Below, in pieces: positions 32,822 to 44,072 of a stretch of DNA of 64,000 bases. The notes under the pieces are model-generated. The model was not told the origin of the DNA and searched no databases. It saw only the letters and a program-made list of their open reading frames with translations. How positions within the stretch are numbered: the stretch's first letter is position 1; the number at the start of each line of letters is the position of its first letter. The DNA lies in contig JAWNGF010000002.1 in NCBI GenBank assembly GCA_037039685.1, positions 1,550,001-1,614,000 on the forward strand, read 5' to 3'. The stretch is from Ceratobasidium sp. AG-K (Eukaryota; Basidiomycota; Agaricomycetes; Cantharellales; Ceratobasidiaceae). The translations under genes and the position numbers were made by a program.

Positions 32822-34993
32822 CTAAAGCGAAACGGTCTCATGCCGGGGAAGGACAGAGAAAAGCCTTGAGCGGCTCGGCTGAGGCTCCCTAAACACACGT
32901 CGCTTCGTCAGAGCCGGTGCTCTACGTAACATTTCCGAACTTGGTTAATGAGCCAATCACACATGGTGTGTACATACCGTGTGGGAGGCTTCGTATGTTT
33001 TGGTCCGTCCGGGAACCAGGCTACTGCGCTGTTTCCAATATATGTGACGGCGCGATACACATGTGAAGCCAAGAAGAAGAGCGCGCATGCAAGGGTCTAT
33101 ATTCTCTAGTGAGAATGGTAGTCGTGGGTGACCCTTGTTATCTTACTTACCAAAAGCAAGGAGAACGAGTTCTGGATTCCTGTCGCTCCTACCCCAACTA
33201 CCTGCATCACGAGTTGAACTTGCCAAGCCGGGAACTTTAAACCTGCTAAAGTGCCATGTTGGGCGCCTTGTAGAGGAGTGATATATTTTTGCTTACTATC
33301 TATCAATGCTGCCAACGGACCAAATAAGTTGGGCATCCAGCGAGAACTAAACGCCAGATCAGGCAATCGAGTCATGTTAACCTGTAACTCTTGCGTCACG
33401 GAAACAAGCGTCTCAATTTCTTGCGACAGCACATGGGATGCCGAAGAAAGCTGAGCGTTCGCCTGCTCGATTGAAACTGAAGCCTCCGAGGAGAGCTCCT
33501 GTGAACGAATGGGTTTTGAGTACCTCACTAGGCGCCACTACCTTGCAGCCTACCTGAAGTCGTTCAGCAGCTACAATTTGCAGGCCAATTTGAGCCCCGG
33601 CTTCAGAAATTTGAGCTTGCACACCATCAAGTGCCTATCGCACAATTGGGAGCCTGTCAGACAGGACACAGAACTTGCTCACACGCTCCAATGCAATCTT
33701 TCGGTTAAAAGTATCGTCCCACAGGGCTTCTAGTTGTCTCTAAATGGTAAAGTTTGTATTGAGTCGTTCGAGATGACTTGATAAATCCCCTCACGTTGAA
33801 AACGACTAAATGAGAGTTCCAGGACAACGCAACAGTGTCGAGGGATCCAACCACGCTCGCTATTTCCCCTTGTATGCTTTGGGTGGACAAAGACAATGCC
33901 TCTCGAGTCTGTAAGTCTGTTAGCATATTAAGGAGGGTGAAAGTAATGACTGGATAACCTCTGCCACTGTCAAGGTCAATTGGCGCTCGAGCTACTCGGA
34001 AGCAATATGTCAGGTCAATATATGAACGGGACATAGCAGGCCGACCACCTCCAGGACAGCTTGTTTATTCCCCCACTGAGCATCGGCGAACAGGTTTTTG
34101 AGCAGGTTGGAGACTTGAGCATGAACCTACTAGCTTTGTTAGGTTTATCCATCAGGTGGTGTAAGGCGCTTTACTTTATTCGAAAGCTCGTCCGCCTTGT
34201 GTGGAAGCCCGGAAATTGAACGCTCCAAACTCAATGAGTATTGCCCTAGGGTACTAATAATGGCCTCCAACCCCTAGCGACTATATGGTCAATCGGCATC
34301 GAGCTGGTAATCAAACGCTGGGTAAACCTGTGTTGCTAATGCCACTTCACGTTGGCGGATATCGAGTTTGGTGTAGTGGTCATTAAGCAAAGACATAAAT
34401 TTGGCCTTTTCGCTCGTAACGTTCGCGTATATCGATTTAGCATGGTCTATATTCATGGTGTTGGGTGAACCAGTTACACACCAAAATGAAACGAGCGTAC
34501 CGATCTCATGAAGACGTCGATACGAGGAACATAGCTGAGCTATTGGGATTTTGAGTTCGAAATGGTACAAAAACCTGCGCGTTTGACTCACGTATCTCTC
34601 TCAAATACCCGGAATACTCGACCAGTGTTGTGCACTTCGTGCTAACGCTCTGCGAGTTATCAGTGGTTAGAAATGCGAATGTATGCGTGTAAGGAGCTCC
34701 CAAACTCAACTCGACACATTGCGAAACGATTTAGGGGACACATTGATGTGCAAATTCTTGCATTCGAGCGGCAAAGAGATGTGATCGGCGGTCGCCAGCT
34801 CGCACAAGGCCATGTGTACCGCCACTGGATTGGGCGAGCATTCATTATGAGGAGCAAGTGAAGGTCGAAGGGATGCACCTTTTATTCGTGTATCAGAATC
34901 AAATTCCAACGACTCGCAGCTCGTGTACATCGTGAGCAACGCTTCTTTGAAGCAATCGGAGCGCTGGCTATGGGTCTCAAGCGCGTCTGCACG
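32822..34993 (-). CDS. Kar5/Tht1-like nuclear fusion protein
   Basis: A multi-exon minus-strand gene. Kar5/Tht1/Brambleberry proteins act in the nuclear envelope/ER in karyogamy. The N-terminal Cys-containing domain is clear: SDCFKEALLTMYTSCESL, an intron, then VAVHMALCELATADH, CVELSLG, and EYSGYLREIPQLCSSYRRL. Next come DHAKSIYANVTSEKAK, a long coiled coil (ELSSEASVSIEQANAQL and neighbours) and two hydrophobic segments near the C-terminus, NSFSLLLTLACALFFLASHVY (in two parts across an intron: NSFSLLL and TLACALFFLASHVY). The last exon ends at TAG 32822-32824. Some middle exons (33600-34290) and the first exon upstream of 34993, which should hold a signal peptide, are unresolved. In a basidiomycete the role would be in karyogamy in basidia. 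Confidence 0.8.
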
Positions 34994-35467
34994 CTAGTGA
35001 GTACACGCCTCAATCAACCCTGTCATACATACCCCACTGATTGATCACAACTCCCAAGTCGTCAGAGCCTTGGTTAAGAAAACTTATAGTCAACTTGTAT
35101 ACACCGAAATATAGATAAAACAGGTAGTACCTTGGTGTGGATTGGGGCCCGGTCTCGCTCTATCAACCCCGGCGGATCCTATATGTGGCAAACCATGGTT
35201 TCGCCTCCAGAAGCACTCTCCTAGGAAAATTTGAGTGACATTATCGAGATCAGTAGGAGCACGTTAGCCCGCATCGTGGTCGAGGCTCGATCAATCCCTC
35301 AGAGCGGAGCCAAGCACATCTTATCACGTGCCACGGCTAGGCAAGTGCCAATCGTGCTTTCAACTCAATTTATTCGAGATAGCATACAAAACATAACAAT
35401 CTAGGGGCTGTACAGAGTATCCAAACGCCTGAGGGCAAAGAGAGTAGCGCTGATCGCGGGTATCTCA
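34994..35467. other. 5' flank of the nuclear fusion gene
   Basis: About 470 nt, likely containing the unresolved first exon and promoter of the Kar5-like gene and the 3' flank of the DM9 gene. I see no further gene. Confidence 0.4.
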
Positions 35468-36319
35468 CTAATATTGTTCTTCCTTCCAACAACTGGGATC
35501 GCACAAGAGCGATTAGCTTACCACATCAACAAGGGTAGCAAATAATGGCCACTCACAGAATGTAATAATTATTTTTGAATATCATCTCTTGTCCTCCAAA
35601 CGCGATATTTGCGCCACCCTGATACAAACAGGTTAGGCAATGTGTCTCGCAGACCGGGAACATGCGCAACCCACCAGATGGGGCCCTGTTTTACCCGGAA
35701 CCTTGGTCCCGTGTATATCGGCGTATGCGTGATATAGGGGGTGCTCGCCTTCGTACCCTCCTGTACATTTGGTGACGCCAATAAGTGTGAAGGCCATAAC
35801 CGAAATCTGGATATTGCCTACCCTCGACCGGGGTCCTGCCATATGGAATCCCACCGCTGTAGATTTATTTCTCAGCAGCTATCTATACGCGATTGTAGAG
35901 TACATACCCTTCACATTGGACCCATTCCATGTCGTCCGTTATGGGCAAGATGTCATACCTGGAATAGCAAACATCAGCCCACATTTTTACCCACATAAAT
36001 TCTCGACATGCCTTCCATGATGCGCGTGTTCACCTCCACCGTACGGAACGCGGCATGGGGGCTCGAGATGTGGTACGCATTTGCACGGATGGACTGCGTT
36101 TTCCATAAGCGCCGAAGCGACGTACACCGGCTACACGCGAGTTCAGGTGTGATCATTTAAAAGAAAGGTGTAACCTGTGAATACTTCTCTATCTTGATGG
36201 CTGAAATGGGTTTACCTGCTTGCCGATATCACGAAACTCCGTTTGTGCGTTAAATACTGCCTGTGCAATGCCTCGTTTGTTGAACAAGGGATGCGGTGAC
36301 CACTACCAGAGAGAGGCAT
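35468..36319 (-). CDS. DM9 (DUF3421) domain protein, copy A
   Basis: Reconstructed from seven or so small exons. DM9 repeats are lectin-like carbohydrate-binding modules. In order: PVYVASALMENAVHPCK, PPCRVPYGGGEH, RYDILPITDDMEWV, GGIPYGRTPVE, GGYEGEHPLYHAYAD, GTKVPGKTGPHL, GGANIAFGGQE, and a last exon completing YYILCWKEEQY with stop at 35468-35470. The intron after AHHG has a GC donor (GCATGT). The exon upstream (about 36300-36213) reads HPLFNKRGIAQAVF and joins acceptably, but no ATG in that frame was found; the ATG at 36319 is in a neighbouring frame, so the 5' end is uncertain. The adjacent gene on the same strand is a diverged copy with introns at matching places. Confidence 0.75.
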
Positions 36320-36729
36320 GCTTGATATACTGTGAGATGAATTTAAATGTGACGTAGAGAGGGAAATGTGGTTGAGTGCTCGTGCAGTATTTCTAGGCTA
36401 GTGCTGGTGCTGGTGGCTCGGAGAAAGGTAGTAGTGGGGGCAGTGACGTAACGATTAGGGCTTGGCACGGTTGGATCACGTGTAGAGATATATGCACCGA
36501 CAGTTGATACTGATTGGGATGTAACCAGGTTTTTTAGGCTGTTACCTTGGGCATATTGATTGTGTTGCCATTCTACGACTATTCTCCCACGGTAGTGGGA
36601 TTATCACGATAGCAATGGCGTTACAGGAACGTGCGTATAACCAGCTTGCTTGTCACTCGATATTGATTGCAATGGATTCAAGAGTAATTGGCTACAATTC
36701 ACATGAAGCATATGATCTCATGCCCCCGC
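36320..36729. other. Intergenic between the two DM9 genes
   Basis: About 410 nt. No frame or motif of note; probably the promoter of DM9 copy A and the 3' flank of copy B. Confidence 0.45.
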
Positions 36730-38000
36730 CTACTCACGCCAGCACCTACATCCAGACGTCAGCCTATCATGCCTAATACCAATACCAAAATCAAATAATG
36801 AATTCTCACAAGACGAAATAGTCCTGCGTCACGGTGGGTGCGGCGCCTCCAGCCGGGATTTGAGCTCCTCCCTACAAAGAACAAATGTAATAAGAATGTC
36901 GGCGTTGCCATACCAAATGGCTAAACTTACCAGAGCTGGGCCCGCCTTGCCAGGGAGCAATACGCTATTCACCCGCGCGCAGGCGTGGTATAGGGAGGAT
37001 CCGTTCTCTATACCACCTGTTCAAAGTCCGAGTCAAATGTGTGAGGAAGCTTGCATTTCAATAGCATACCTTCGACAACTCGCCTGCCCGCCGGGGGTGC
37101 ACCGCTACAAGGACATGAGGCTACCCTGTTTGATACTGGAATGAATTAGACTCACCCCGAGGATTGAACCCATTCCATTGCGTCAGTCAAGGGGAGGAGA
37201 TCATACCTGCTACGGTTAGACATCTGTGGAACGAGGCTCGAAACCCCACTTACCGCCCAGAATGCTGCACTTCCGCCCCGTCCGAAGCTATAAAACAAGC
37301 CCCAGACGCAGTAATCCGACAAGGCTGGACGTTGGATCCGCTGATGATCGCGGACCCCACATACGCGGGCTGTAAATTCCACGCCGTTAGACCTCATGTG
37401 CGCTTTTTCGTGCGTACATGGACGCACCTGCCCAGTCGAATCTACGAACGGAGGCGCAGGGCCAGCTGCCTGAGTCGGGAACGGATCAGTCGTCGTGCAC
37501 GGAACGCGCTGTCCGCTTGCGCCAGTGCCTGGTCCGGTGGGGGCATTGCTCGGAATCTTGGGCGGGCCTGTTGGTGCGGGGGCCCCGCCCTCGCGCAGCA
37601 GACCATGCCCTCCTCCACCTTGAAGGAACTCCTGTGCAAGGCCACCGAGGCCGGTTCCGCTGAGTGCGTGTGAGATCTGTGCGGGAAGCTGCGAGCTTGT
37701 CTTGTGCTCGTCCTTGTGCTTGTCATCCTTGTGTTTGTCATCCTTGTGTTTGTCGTCCTTGTGTTTGTCGTCCTTGTGTTTGTCGTCCTTCTTGTCCTTC
37801 TTGTCCTTGTCTTTTTTGTCCTTGTCTTTATCTTTTTTATCCTTTTTGTCCTTCTTATCCTTCTTACCATGCTCGTCTCCAGAATCGTGCTTCTTGTCTT
37901 TCTTCTCCTTTTTATCCTTTTTATCCTTCTTGTCCTTCTTGAAAGAACGGTTGGAGCGGCCCGACTCTGAGCCAGAATCCGAATCGGAGGAACCACCCAT
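36730..38000 (-). CDS. DM9 (DUF3421) domain protein, copy B, with Lys/Asp repeat tail
   Basis: Seven exons: 38000-37428, 37369-37254, 37206-37156, 37104-37070, 37016-36931, 36871-36810, 36745-36730, giving 312 aa in frame. The N-terminus MGGSSDSDSGSESG leads into a long KKD-type repeat and five DDKHK-type units, then a Gly/Pro-rich linker with LAQEFLQGGGGHGLL. The C-terminal DM9 part has PAYVGSAIISGSNVQPC, GRYDLLPLTDAMEWV, APPAGRRVVEGG, NGSSLYHACARVN, LLPGKAGPAL, GGAQIPAGG and the end DYFVLCWRE, whose last exon is only 16 nt. Intron positions and phases in the DM9 part match copy A. The start is at 38000 because the frame further upstream only offers a GTG. Likely cytosolic or nuclear; function unknown. 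Confidence 0.82.
37711..37940 (-). repeat. Coding tandem repeats (15-nt and 9-nt units)
   Basis: On the plus strand a 15-nt unit (CCTTGTGTTTGTCNT type) repeats about five times from 37711 to about 37790, encoding DDKHK units on the minus strand. It is followed to about 37940 by 9-nt units (GTCCTTCTT/TTT type) encoding KKD repeats. The low complexity also produces long, spurious plus-strand Leu/Val/Cys-rich frames. Such repeats usually vary in copy number between strains. Confidence 0.85.
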
Positions 38001-38890
38001 TGTGCTACGAGGCAAAGTCAATGGTGTGGCTCCCAAACGAACAACGGAACTACTCACAGCTAGAGATCAGAGTATACGCGAATGCTAGAGGTCTAAACAA
38101 CGTCTAGGTGCCAATAGGCTATATACCAATGCCTACGCAGCGTGACAAAGATGACAACCGAAAGGCCAAATCGCGACTGGATGGGAGGGTGCATCGGCGT
38201 AAATCAGGTTTCCATATCGGGAAGATGTGCGGTTCGATGGAAGACTTCGAGACGCACGCCTGGCCGCGCGAGGCAATGCGTCACCCGAGCTGCCGATGAC
38301 CGCAAAATCCACCATGACGAGTGTGAGATTGTTGGGCGCCACTCAGGCTCCACCATCTGGGCTAGCAAATGGTTGTGGTTTGTCGCATTTCTTGTGTAAA
38401 ATTGAGGTAATTGTTGGCTGGGGTAGATTGGTCGTCGGAAGCCGAGCCATTCTTTCGATTTCGCCTTGTTGACCAACGTCGCAGCAGCACTGCTACAGCG
38501 AGGAAGAAGCAAGGGGTACTGCGTAGCCGCAGTTTTCGGCGAGCCCTGGCCTAAAGTCTGAAGCGCTGTTGGGGGTGTGGGAGCATGGCACGTGACTGGA
38601 CTCGAGACGGTCGCCAAGCATATTTTGCCAAGGCTCAAGGCTAAGAGGCTTGGGACCAATAAACGGCATATTTTTAGGCAGTTTTTGATGGAGAGTTTCA
38701 ACCAGAGCTGAGTACTGCGAGCGGAACGTCGAGTGTGGGGAGCCGCATGGGAGTTGTGAACAAGGGTCTGAACCTCCGTTTGGGCTGATGACATATTGCA
38801 TGGCCCCATGGTCATCGCCGTCGCTACCTGAAGCTATAATAAGCCCACCCCTTCGTCCTTGTTTTGCACTCACCTCCTCCCACATTGACA
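38001..38890. other. Intergenic with unassigned overlapping frames
   Basis: About 890 nt between DM9 copy B and the Ca2+ exchanger gene, which are divergent. Two overlapping minus frames (203 codons at 38204-38815 and 152 codons at 38493-38951) have no domain and no clear splicing partner, and one overlaps the start of the exchanger gene. I cannot support either as a gene. Confidence 0.4.
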
Positions 38891-41045
38891 ATGCCCATCG
38901 TGGACGCACAGAGTGAGTGGAAATCAATGTCGTAACACACGTATACGGCATCGTCTTACATCAGATTGCCTCGCGGTCGGGTCGCTCATCAAACTTGTTT
39001 TGTCCAGTGGAAGAATCCAATAGTCCTACCGCCATCCACAACAACTCGATACCTTCGGTCCGCCGAAGTGCGAGTTTAAGATCAGGAAATCACCAGGGGA
39101 CTCTAGATTCTACCAGACCATTGACCGAAGAGCCATATCGGAGTGACGAGGCGCCAAGTACAAAACCCAAGCCATCGCTCAAGGCGGTCGCTACGTTGCC
39201 CATCGCAATCAGACGAATGATGACGCCTCAGAAAAAGGTGTGTGCGATTGACCTGGGTGTTATTGTGCGCTGAGCCCTCTTGTCAGGTTGGGAAGAATCC
39301 CACGTTAATGAGTAGCCTGCGTGCGATTGTCACCGAAACATGTACGTCCTGCATGGTGTGTAAGTGGACGTCAACTGACACAGATGACAGGGCTCAGCCT
39401 ACTGTTAATATTTATACCTATTGGCGTAAGTTGAAATCAAGGTTGAACTCGCCTGTTTATTCACACTCCTTAGTGGGCGCTCCACTTTCATCTTGGTGAA
39501 AACTATGTCGCAGTATTTGTTACCAACTTTCTCGCAATCATCCCACTAGCCAAGTTGCTTGGGTTTGCCACAGAGGAACTCGCTCTCCGTGTTGGACAAA
39601 CTATCGGCGGTCTCCTAAATGCAACCTTTGGAAACGCAGTCGAGTTGATTGTCGCCGTACGTCTCAGCTCCAACTGGCATTGTTTATTCGCTAATCGAGT
39701 TTCCAGATTGTTGCGCTCACAAAATGCGAGTTGCGAATCGTCCAGTCCTCGCTCATTGGCTCTATCCTCAGTAATCTCCTATTGGGTATGTAAGCATAAA
39801 CACTGCATTACCGCGTGCTGACCCACACAATCGCACTTAGTTCTCGGCATGTGCTGTAAGTCTCAGCGTGTCCATTAGTTGAGTTTTGCCCCTGACCACA
39901 CATTTAAATAGTCTTTGCAGGAGGAACGCGCTATTCCGAACAAGGATTCATGGCTAGCGCCGCACAGCTCAACAGTTCGCTCTTGGCGATCAGCGTGATT
40001 GCCGTATTGTTACCTGCCGCGTTCCATGCTGCGACGAATATACAGGCGGATCCTGATGAGGGAATGGATATTTTGAAAATGAGCCATGGTGTGGCGATCG
40101 TCTTGCTTATCATGTGAGTCCTGCGCCCACTTCGTGTTTGAATTTGTCTGAATTTTGGAATAGTTATGGTGGTTACTTGTGGTTCCAACTCTGGTCTCAT
40201 GCACATCTCTACGACGAAGGCGAACATGCGGGTGAAGCTGCCGCGTCCACGGCTTACCCAGTGAATGGGAGGACTGTCAAGGGAATCGCTATGGGTGCTA
40301 TTCGCAGAAAGAAATTGGATCCCGAACAGCTCCCGGTTGAGCCTAAGCAGCCGGAAGAGGAGGAAGTCGAAGAGCCCAAGTTGAATGTGCTTAGCGCAAT
40401 CGGATTGTTGGTGGTCGTCACTGTGGTATGTTCCCACGCCACTCGCGTTTTCGCGATATTGAGCGTCCGTTTTTTCAGCTCGTAGCGTTCACAGCCGAGT
40501 ATCTCGTTGATTCAATTAACGGTTTGACTGAAACCGGAGGGATCAGTAAAGAGTTTGTCGGTTTGATGTGAGTGTTTCAGTTCAAGGACACGGCACAGGA
40601 TCTAAAGATAGCCTACGTTTAGCCTTCTTCCTATTGTTGGAAACGCTGCGGAGCACGTTACGGCTGTAACCGTCAGCGTAAAGGACAAACTTGACCTTTC
40701 TATTGGTGTCGCTGTTGGCTCGAGTATCCAGATTGCATTGTTTGTGATCCCGCTTCTGATCGTTATCGCGTGGGGCATGGGGAAACCGGTAAGTGTGAAG
40801 TGTTTTAACCAACGTGGGCGTATGCTGAATTGGTATGGTTCAGCTCACTCTTTTGAACGATCCATTCGAGTCCATAGTACTTTTCTTATCCGTACTGGTC
40901 GTCAACTATGTGGTTTCCGACGGGAAATCAAACTGGCTAGAAGGTTTTATTTTGATGAGTAAGTGACCACCTAGGCAGTTCGACCGACTCTGACAATACT
41001 TCGACAGTGCTTTATGTGATCATCGCCGTTTCGTTCTGGTACTAG
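38891..41045 (+). CDS. Vacuolar Ca2+/H+ exchanger (CAX/VCX1 family)
   Basis: Many short exons from ATG 38891 to TAG 41043-41045. It moves Ca2+ (and Mn2+) into the vacuole using the proton gradient. The N-terminus is a hydrophilic regulatory stretch ([21 protein letters not shown]). About eleven membrane helices follow, with the two family signature repeats: [18 protein letters not shown] (alpha-1) and [19 protein letters not shown] (alpha-2), and an acidic loop with EEEEVEEP in the middle. Other clear parts: [28 protein letters not shown]-like [27 protein letters not shown], and the last helix [10 protein letters not shown]. Introns split [10 protein letters not shown] from IVAL, as often seen. 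It is a single-copy housekeeping transporter. Confidence 0.93.
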
Positions 41046-41882
41046 TGAGTCAATTATATTATAGTTAATTCGTGACTCGGTGCTGACCAGTATGTGCTTC
41101 GCAGCCCAGGAAGCAACCCCCTCAAAGACCTTGGTGATACAATTAGCCTTGGTGGATGCACCATCGATAACGTTGCCTAAGAGCTGCCAATGTACTTGCG
41201 AACATTCGCTTCCCACTCATTTATATTTCATTCCTGCCTTCGATATTCGCCTTTGCTGGGAAGACACAAACGAACTGATTCATTGGCGATTTCCCTAGTT
41301 CCATCATTTGATTTTATCTGTTGTCAACGCATATACCCAGTCCAGTCACCTGTATCCTCTTTTATAATCCAAAACGAGTTATTTAGTCATTCATATGATC
41401 TTCATTAAGAAATTACAGTATTTTAGGAGCGTGATGTCGTTGCATGAAGGCCCTCATACGATTGAAACATTATCATTCATGTCAAAAGAAGCGGCCCCCG
41501 TATTCTCGAGTTGCACCTAGTTAGTCAAGCATTTTTGGTTGCGAGAATGCATGTAAGAAAACCAGTTCTAGTTTACTGTAAAGTTGCTGGCCTCGTGAGA
41601 TAAATCTCACCGAATCGAGGTTCATCTGTTTCAGCCGAAGCAAATTCGTAGCCTCATGATTAACTCCTGCTCGCCAGTCTGGTCGGGTTCGAGTTCGCAC
41701 TGGCTGTTGATATCGACGACAGAGCACAAAATAGATAACTTTGTGAGATATGAGTAAAATACATTTGATGTTATTGAAACCATGTGCTACTACTATAGAA
41801 CGAAGCAAGAATATAAAATAAACATACAAGGTGGTATAAATATGATGTGGTTATCATATGAATCATCCGCATATGGATCAAG
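41046..41882. other. Intergenic between convergent genes
   Basis: About 840 nt separating the 3' ends of the exchanger and the F-box gene. AT-rich, with no frames that look coding and no RNA gene recognised. Confidence 0.45.
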
Positions 41883-43540
41883 TCATTCCGCACGCCAGCT
41901 AACGGGACTGGGTTTGTCATCCTCAATAACTTTAACATTGGGAGACAGGCGGAGTAGCTCGGCCAGGATTTCTGGGACGTCTGGTGCAAGGTTAACTTGG
42001 TCGCCTTGTGCGAATGTGCATCTCCAGATTGTAAGCGCACGAACAGAGGTTCCCTCCATAAACGGACGAAGATCGGCAATGCCGACGTTACAACGGAGCA
42101 GGGATAAATGATTCAACTGTGAGTGCTTGGTCCGAGAGTGGTGCTCGTCGGCCTGAGGTACCAGGACTTGCGGGTCCGGTTGCGGAGGCCGGCCACGGCA
42201 GCGGCGACCTTTGGTAAGAGTCAGGACCGAAGGGAAGGTATGAGCCTAGTAAATTCGGTAGCCCATAAGTGTACGCCAACGAGTTTATCCCAGTGCAGCG
42301 CTGTCACATTAGATCGTTTCAAGAAACCCTGGATGTCGCTGTGCAACGCCGGCTCTACATAGGAGCCAGTTACTGATAGTTGGAGGGGAACAGAGCCGGG
42401 GGTGATCAGTCGTAGGACTAATGGAAGTTCGTCATGATTCATATCACGAAGGTCTAGGACCTCCAATTGTCGAAGGTGAACTGGCTTGACTGGAGATCCT
42501 TCCGGAAATGATTTTGTAACAGTGAAGTTGAACTGAAACAGGCGTAGTGCGGGACTCGATTGAAAGATGTTCATAAGGTCTTGCTCGGAGATTGGGGTGT
42601 CAGATCCCCCACCGGTCAGGCTGAGCTCATCGAGCCCATGGTATGCTTTGCTTGTCCACTGAGGATAAAGCCCTGTTAGATGTAAAACCGTGACCGACTG
42701 CCAAAGGGCTTCAAGAAACTCGTGGGACGATTCTAGTAGCACGCTGTTGGGAGATTCTGACGTATCGGATGAAATTCGGCCAGACTGAAGGAACATGGGA
42801 TCCTTCCTTCGGTTGATGACAAGATGGGAGAGTGTTCCAGGCATACAGGTTTCAATGCAGGTCTCGAATATGTGGACGCTGCTCGAAGGATCGTCGGCAG
42901 ATGAAGTAGCACCCACAGCTAACTCCAAAGACTGTATACGCATAGCGGTTGATGCGAGAAAATGCTCCAACCCATTTCGGACGTCGCTGTCGTAGTGGCG
43001 TTGGCGCCCGAGGCTTAGAACGTGGAGCTGAAGTGGTAACTCCCCTGTTCGTGTCGCATGGACTGCAGCGCGATTCAGTAGGGCTGGGTGGGACGAGTGG
43101 CACGGCGCAAGATCAATATGGGACCAGAGGGTAGGCGATTGGAGAGCGATATTGCGCCAACGCGAGCAAACATGCGATAGTCGTTCGGGGTACTCTGGGA
43201 ATACGATATCTTCGCAATCCTCGCCTTCATTGATACAGGCCTGCGCATCGCCAACCAAATGGAATATGCGAATCATAAGCTCTTGTGGGAGTTTGTTGAT
43301 GGGAATAACGCTGATGGAGCCGTTCCTAGACCAGCTGATTGAAGTCTTGGTTTGTGCGAGCAGAGCCTCGTAGGAGGTAATGACTGGGAGCTCTCTGGCC
43401 ATGCGCTCCGAAAATGATTCGAATACGTCGGTTACTTGGGTTCCCTGAGTGAGGGAGCGCTGAATATCGGAGCACGCGCCGAGATATCGTTCCAGCGCCA
43501 CTTGAAGGAGGCGGCTAGCATTGTCGAGTTTGTCTGTCAT
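41883..43540 (-). CDS. F-box / leucine-rich repeat-like protein
   Basis: The main exon runs from ATG 43540 (MTDKLDNASRLL) to about 42290. A last exon from about 42119 to 41883 starts LNHLSLLRCNVG and ends DDKPSPVSWRAE. An F-box protein of this kind recruits targets to SCF ubiquitin ligases. Features: an N-terminal helical stretch common in Agaricomycete F-box proteins (ALERYLGACSDIQRSL), the F-box at about residues 80-125 (INKLPQELMIRIFHLV, then HVCSRWRNIALQSPTLW), and a long C-terminal part with irregular LRR-like units (VLHLTGLYP, LDELSLTGG, LEVLDLRDM). An upstream ATG at 43660 would add 40 residues with no family support. The junction with the last exon lies between 42120 and 42290 and was not fixed with certainty. 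Confidence 0.8.
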
Positions 43541-44072
43541 TGTGGAGTACAAAAGAGGACGGTCTCGGGATATTCGATTCCGGTGAGGCAAATGGGGGCG
43601 TGCCGGTGTCGTTGGCGCGTGGAATCGCGTGTTGTAGATGGTTACTGTAGTACGTGACACTTATATGGTAGAAACATGTGACTCAGAGCCAGGGTCGCGT
43701 ATACAGACGAGTCATAAGTGGCACTGCAGGTTGAATTGCGGTCCCGAATGGTACCGCCAAGCGTATGATTCGGGTGTACATGTCTCAACATTACGACACT
43801 GCCTTATTTGTGCCTTCTCGGACGCGAGCAATTACTCGATTGTACGTGCACTTTGGCGTGGCCGAGTCAATTGTACGCAGAGCTTCGCTTTCGGTGCACA
43901 ACGCCGTGAATACCAACACGTGCGGAGTGGCGGTGTTGTACCGGGAATATTTGAGCAGGACTAACAACCTGGTCGTGGATGTTTCTAGGATTCAACGAAC
44001 TAGGATTCAAGACAAAAGTAATATAACTACAACAATGTTCGTATCAAGATAAGCCACGTCAACGTCTTGCAC
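43541..44072. other. Intergenic, promoter side of the F-box gene
   Basis: About 530 nt. No coding signal in either strand and no RNA gene seen. Confidence 0.45.

Noticed and set aside
37664..38088. Three overlapping long plus-strand frames rich in Leu, Val and Cys that look like membrane proteins
   Set aside because: They are the antisense of the KKD/DDKHK coding repeat of DM9 copy B; open only because of low complexity.
38204..38951. Two overlapping minus frames (203 and 152 codons) between DM9 copy B and the Ca2+ exchanger
   Set aside because: No motif, no splice partner; one overlaps the exchanger start. Left as unassigned.
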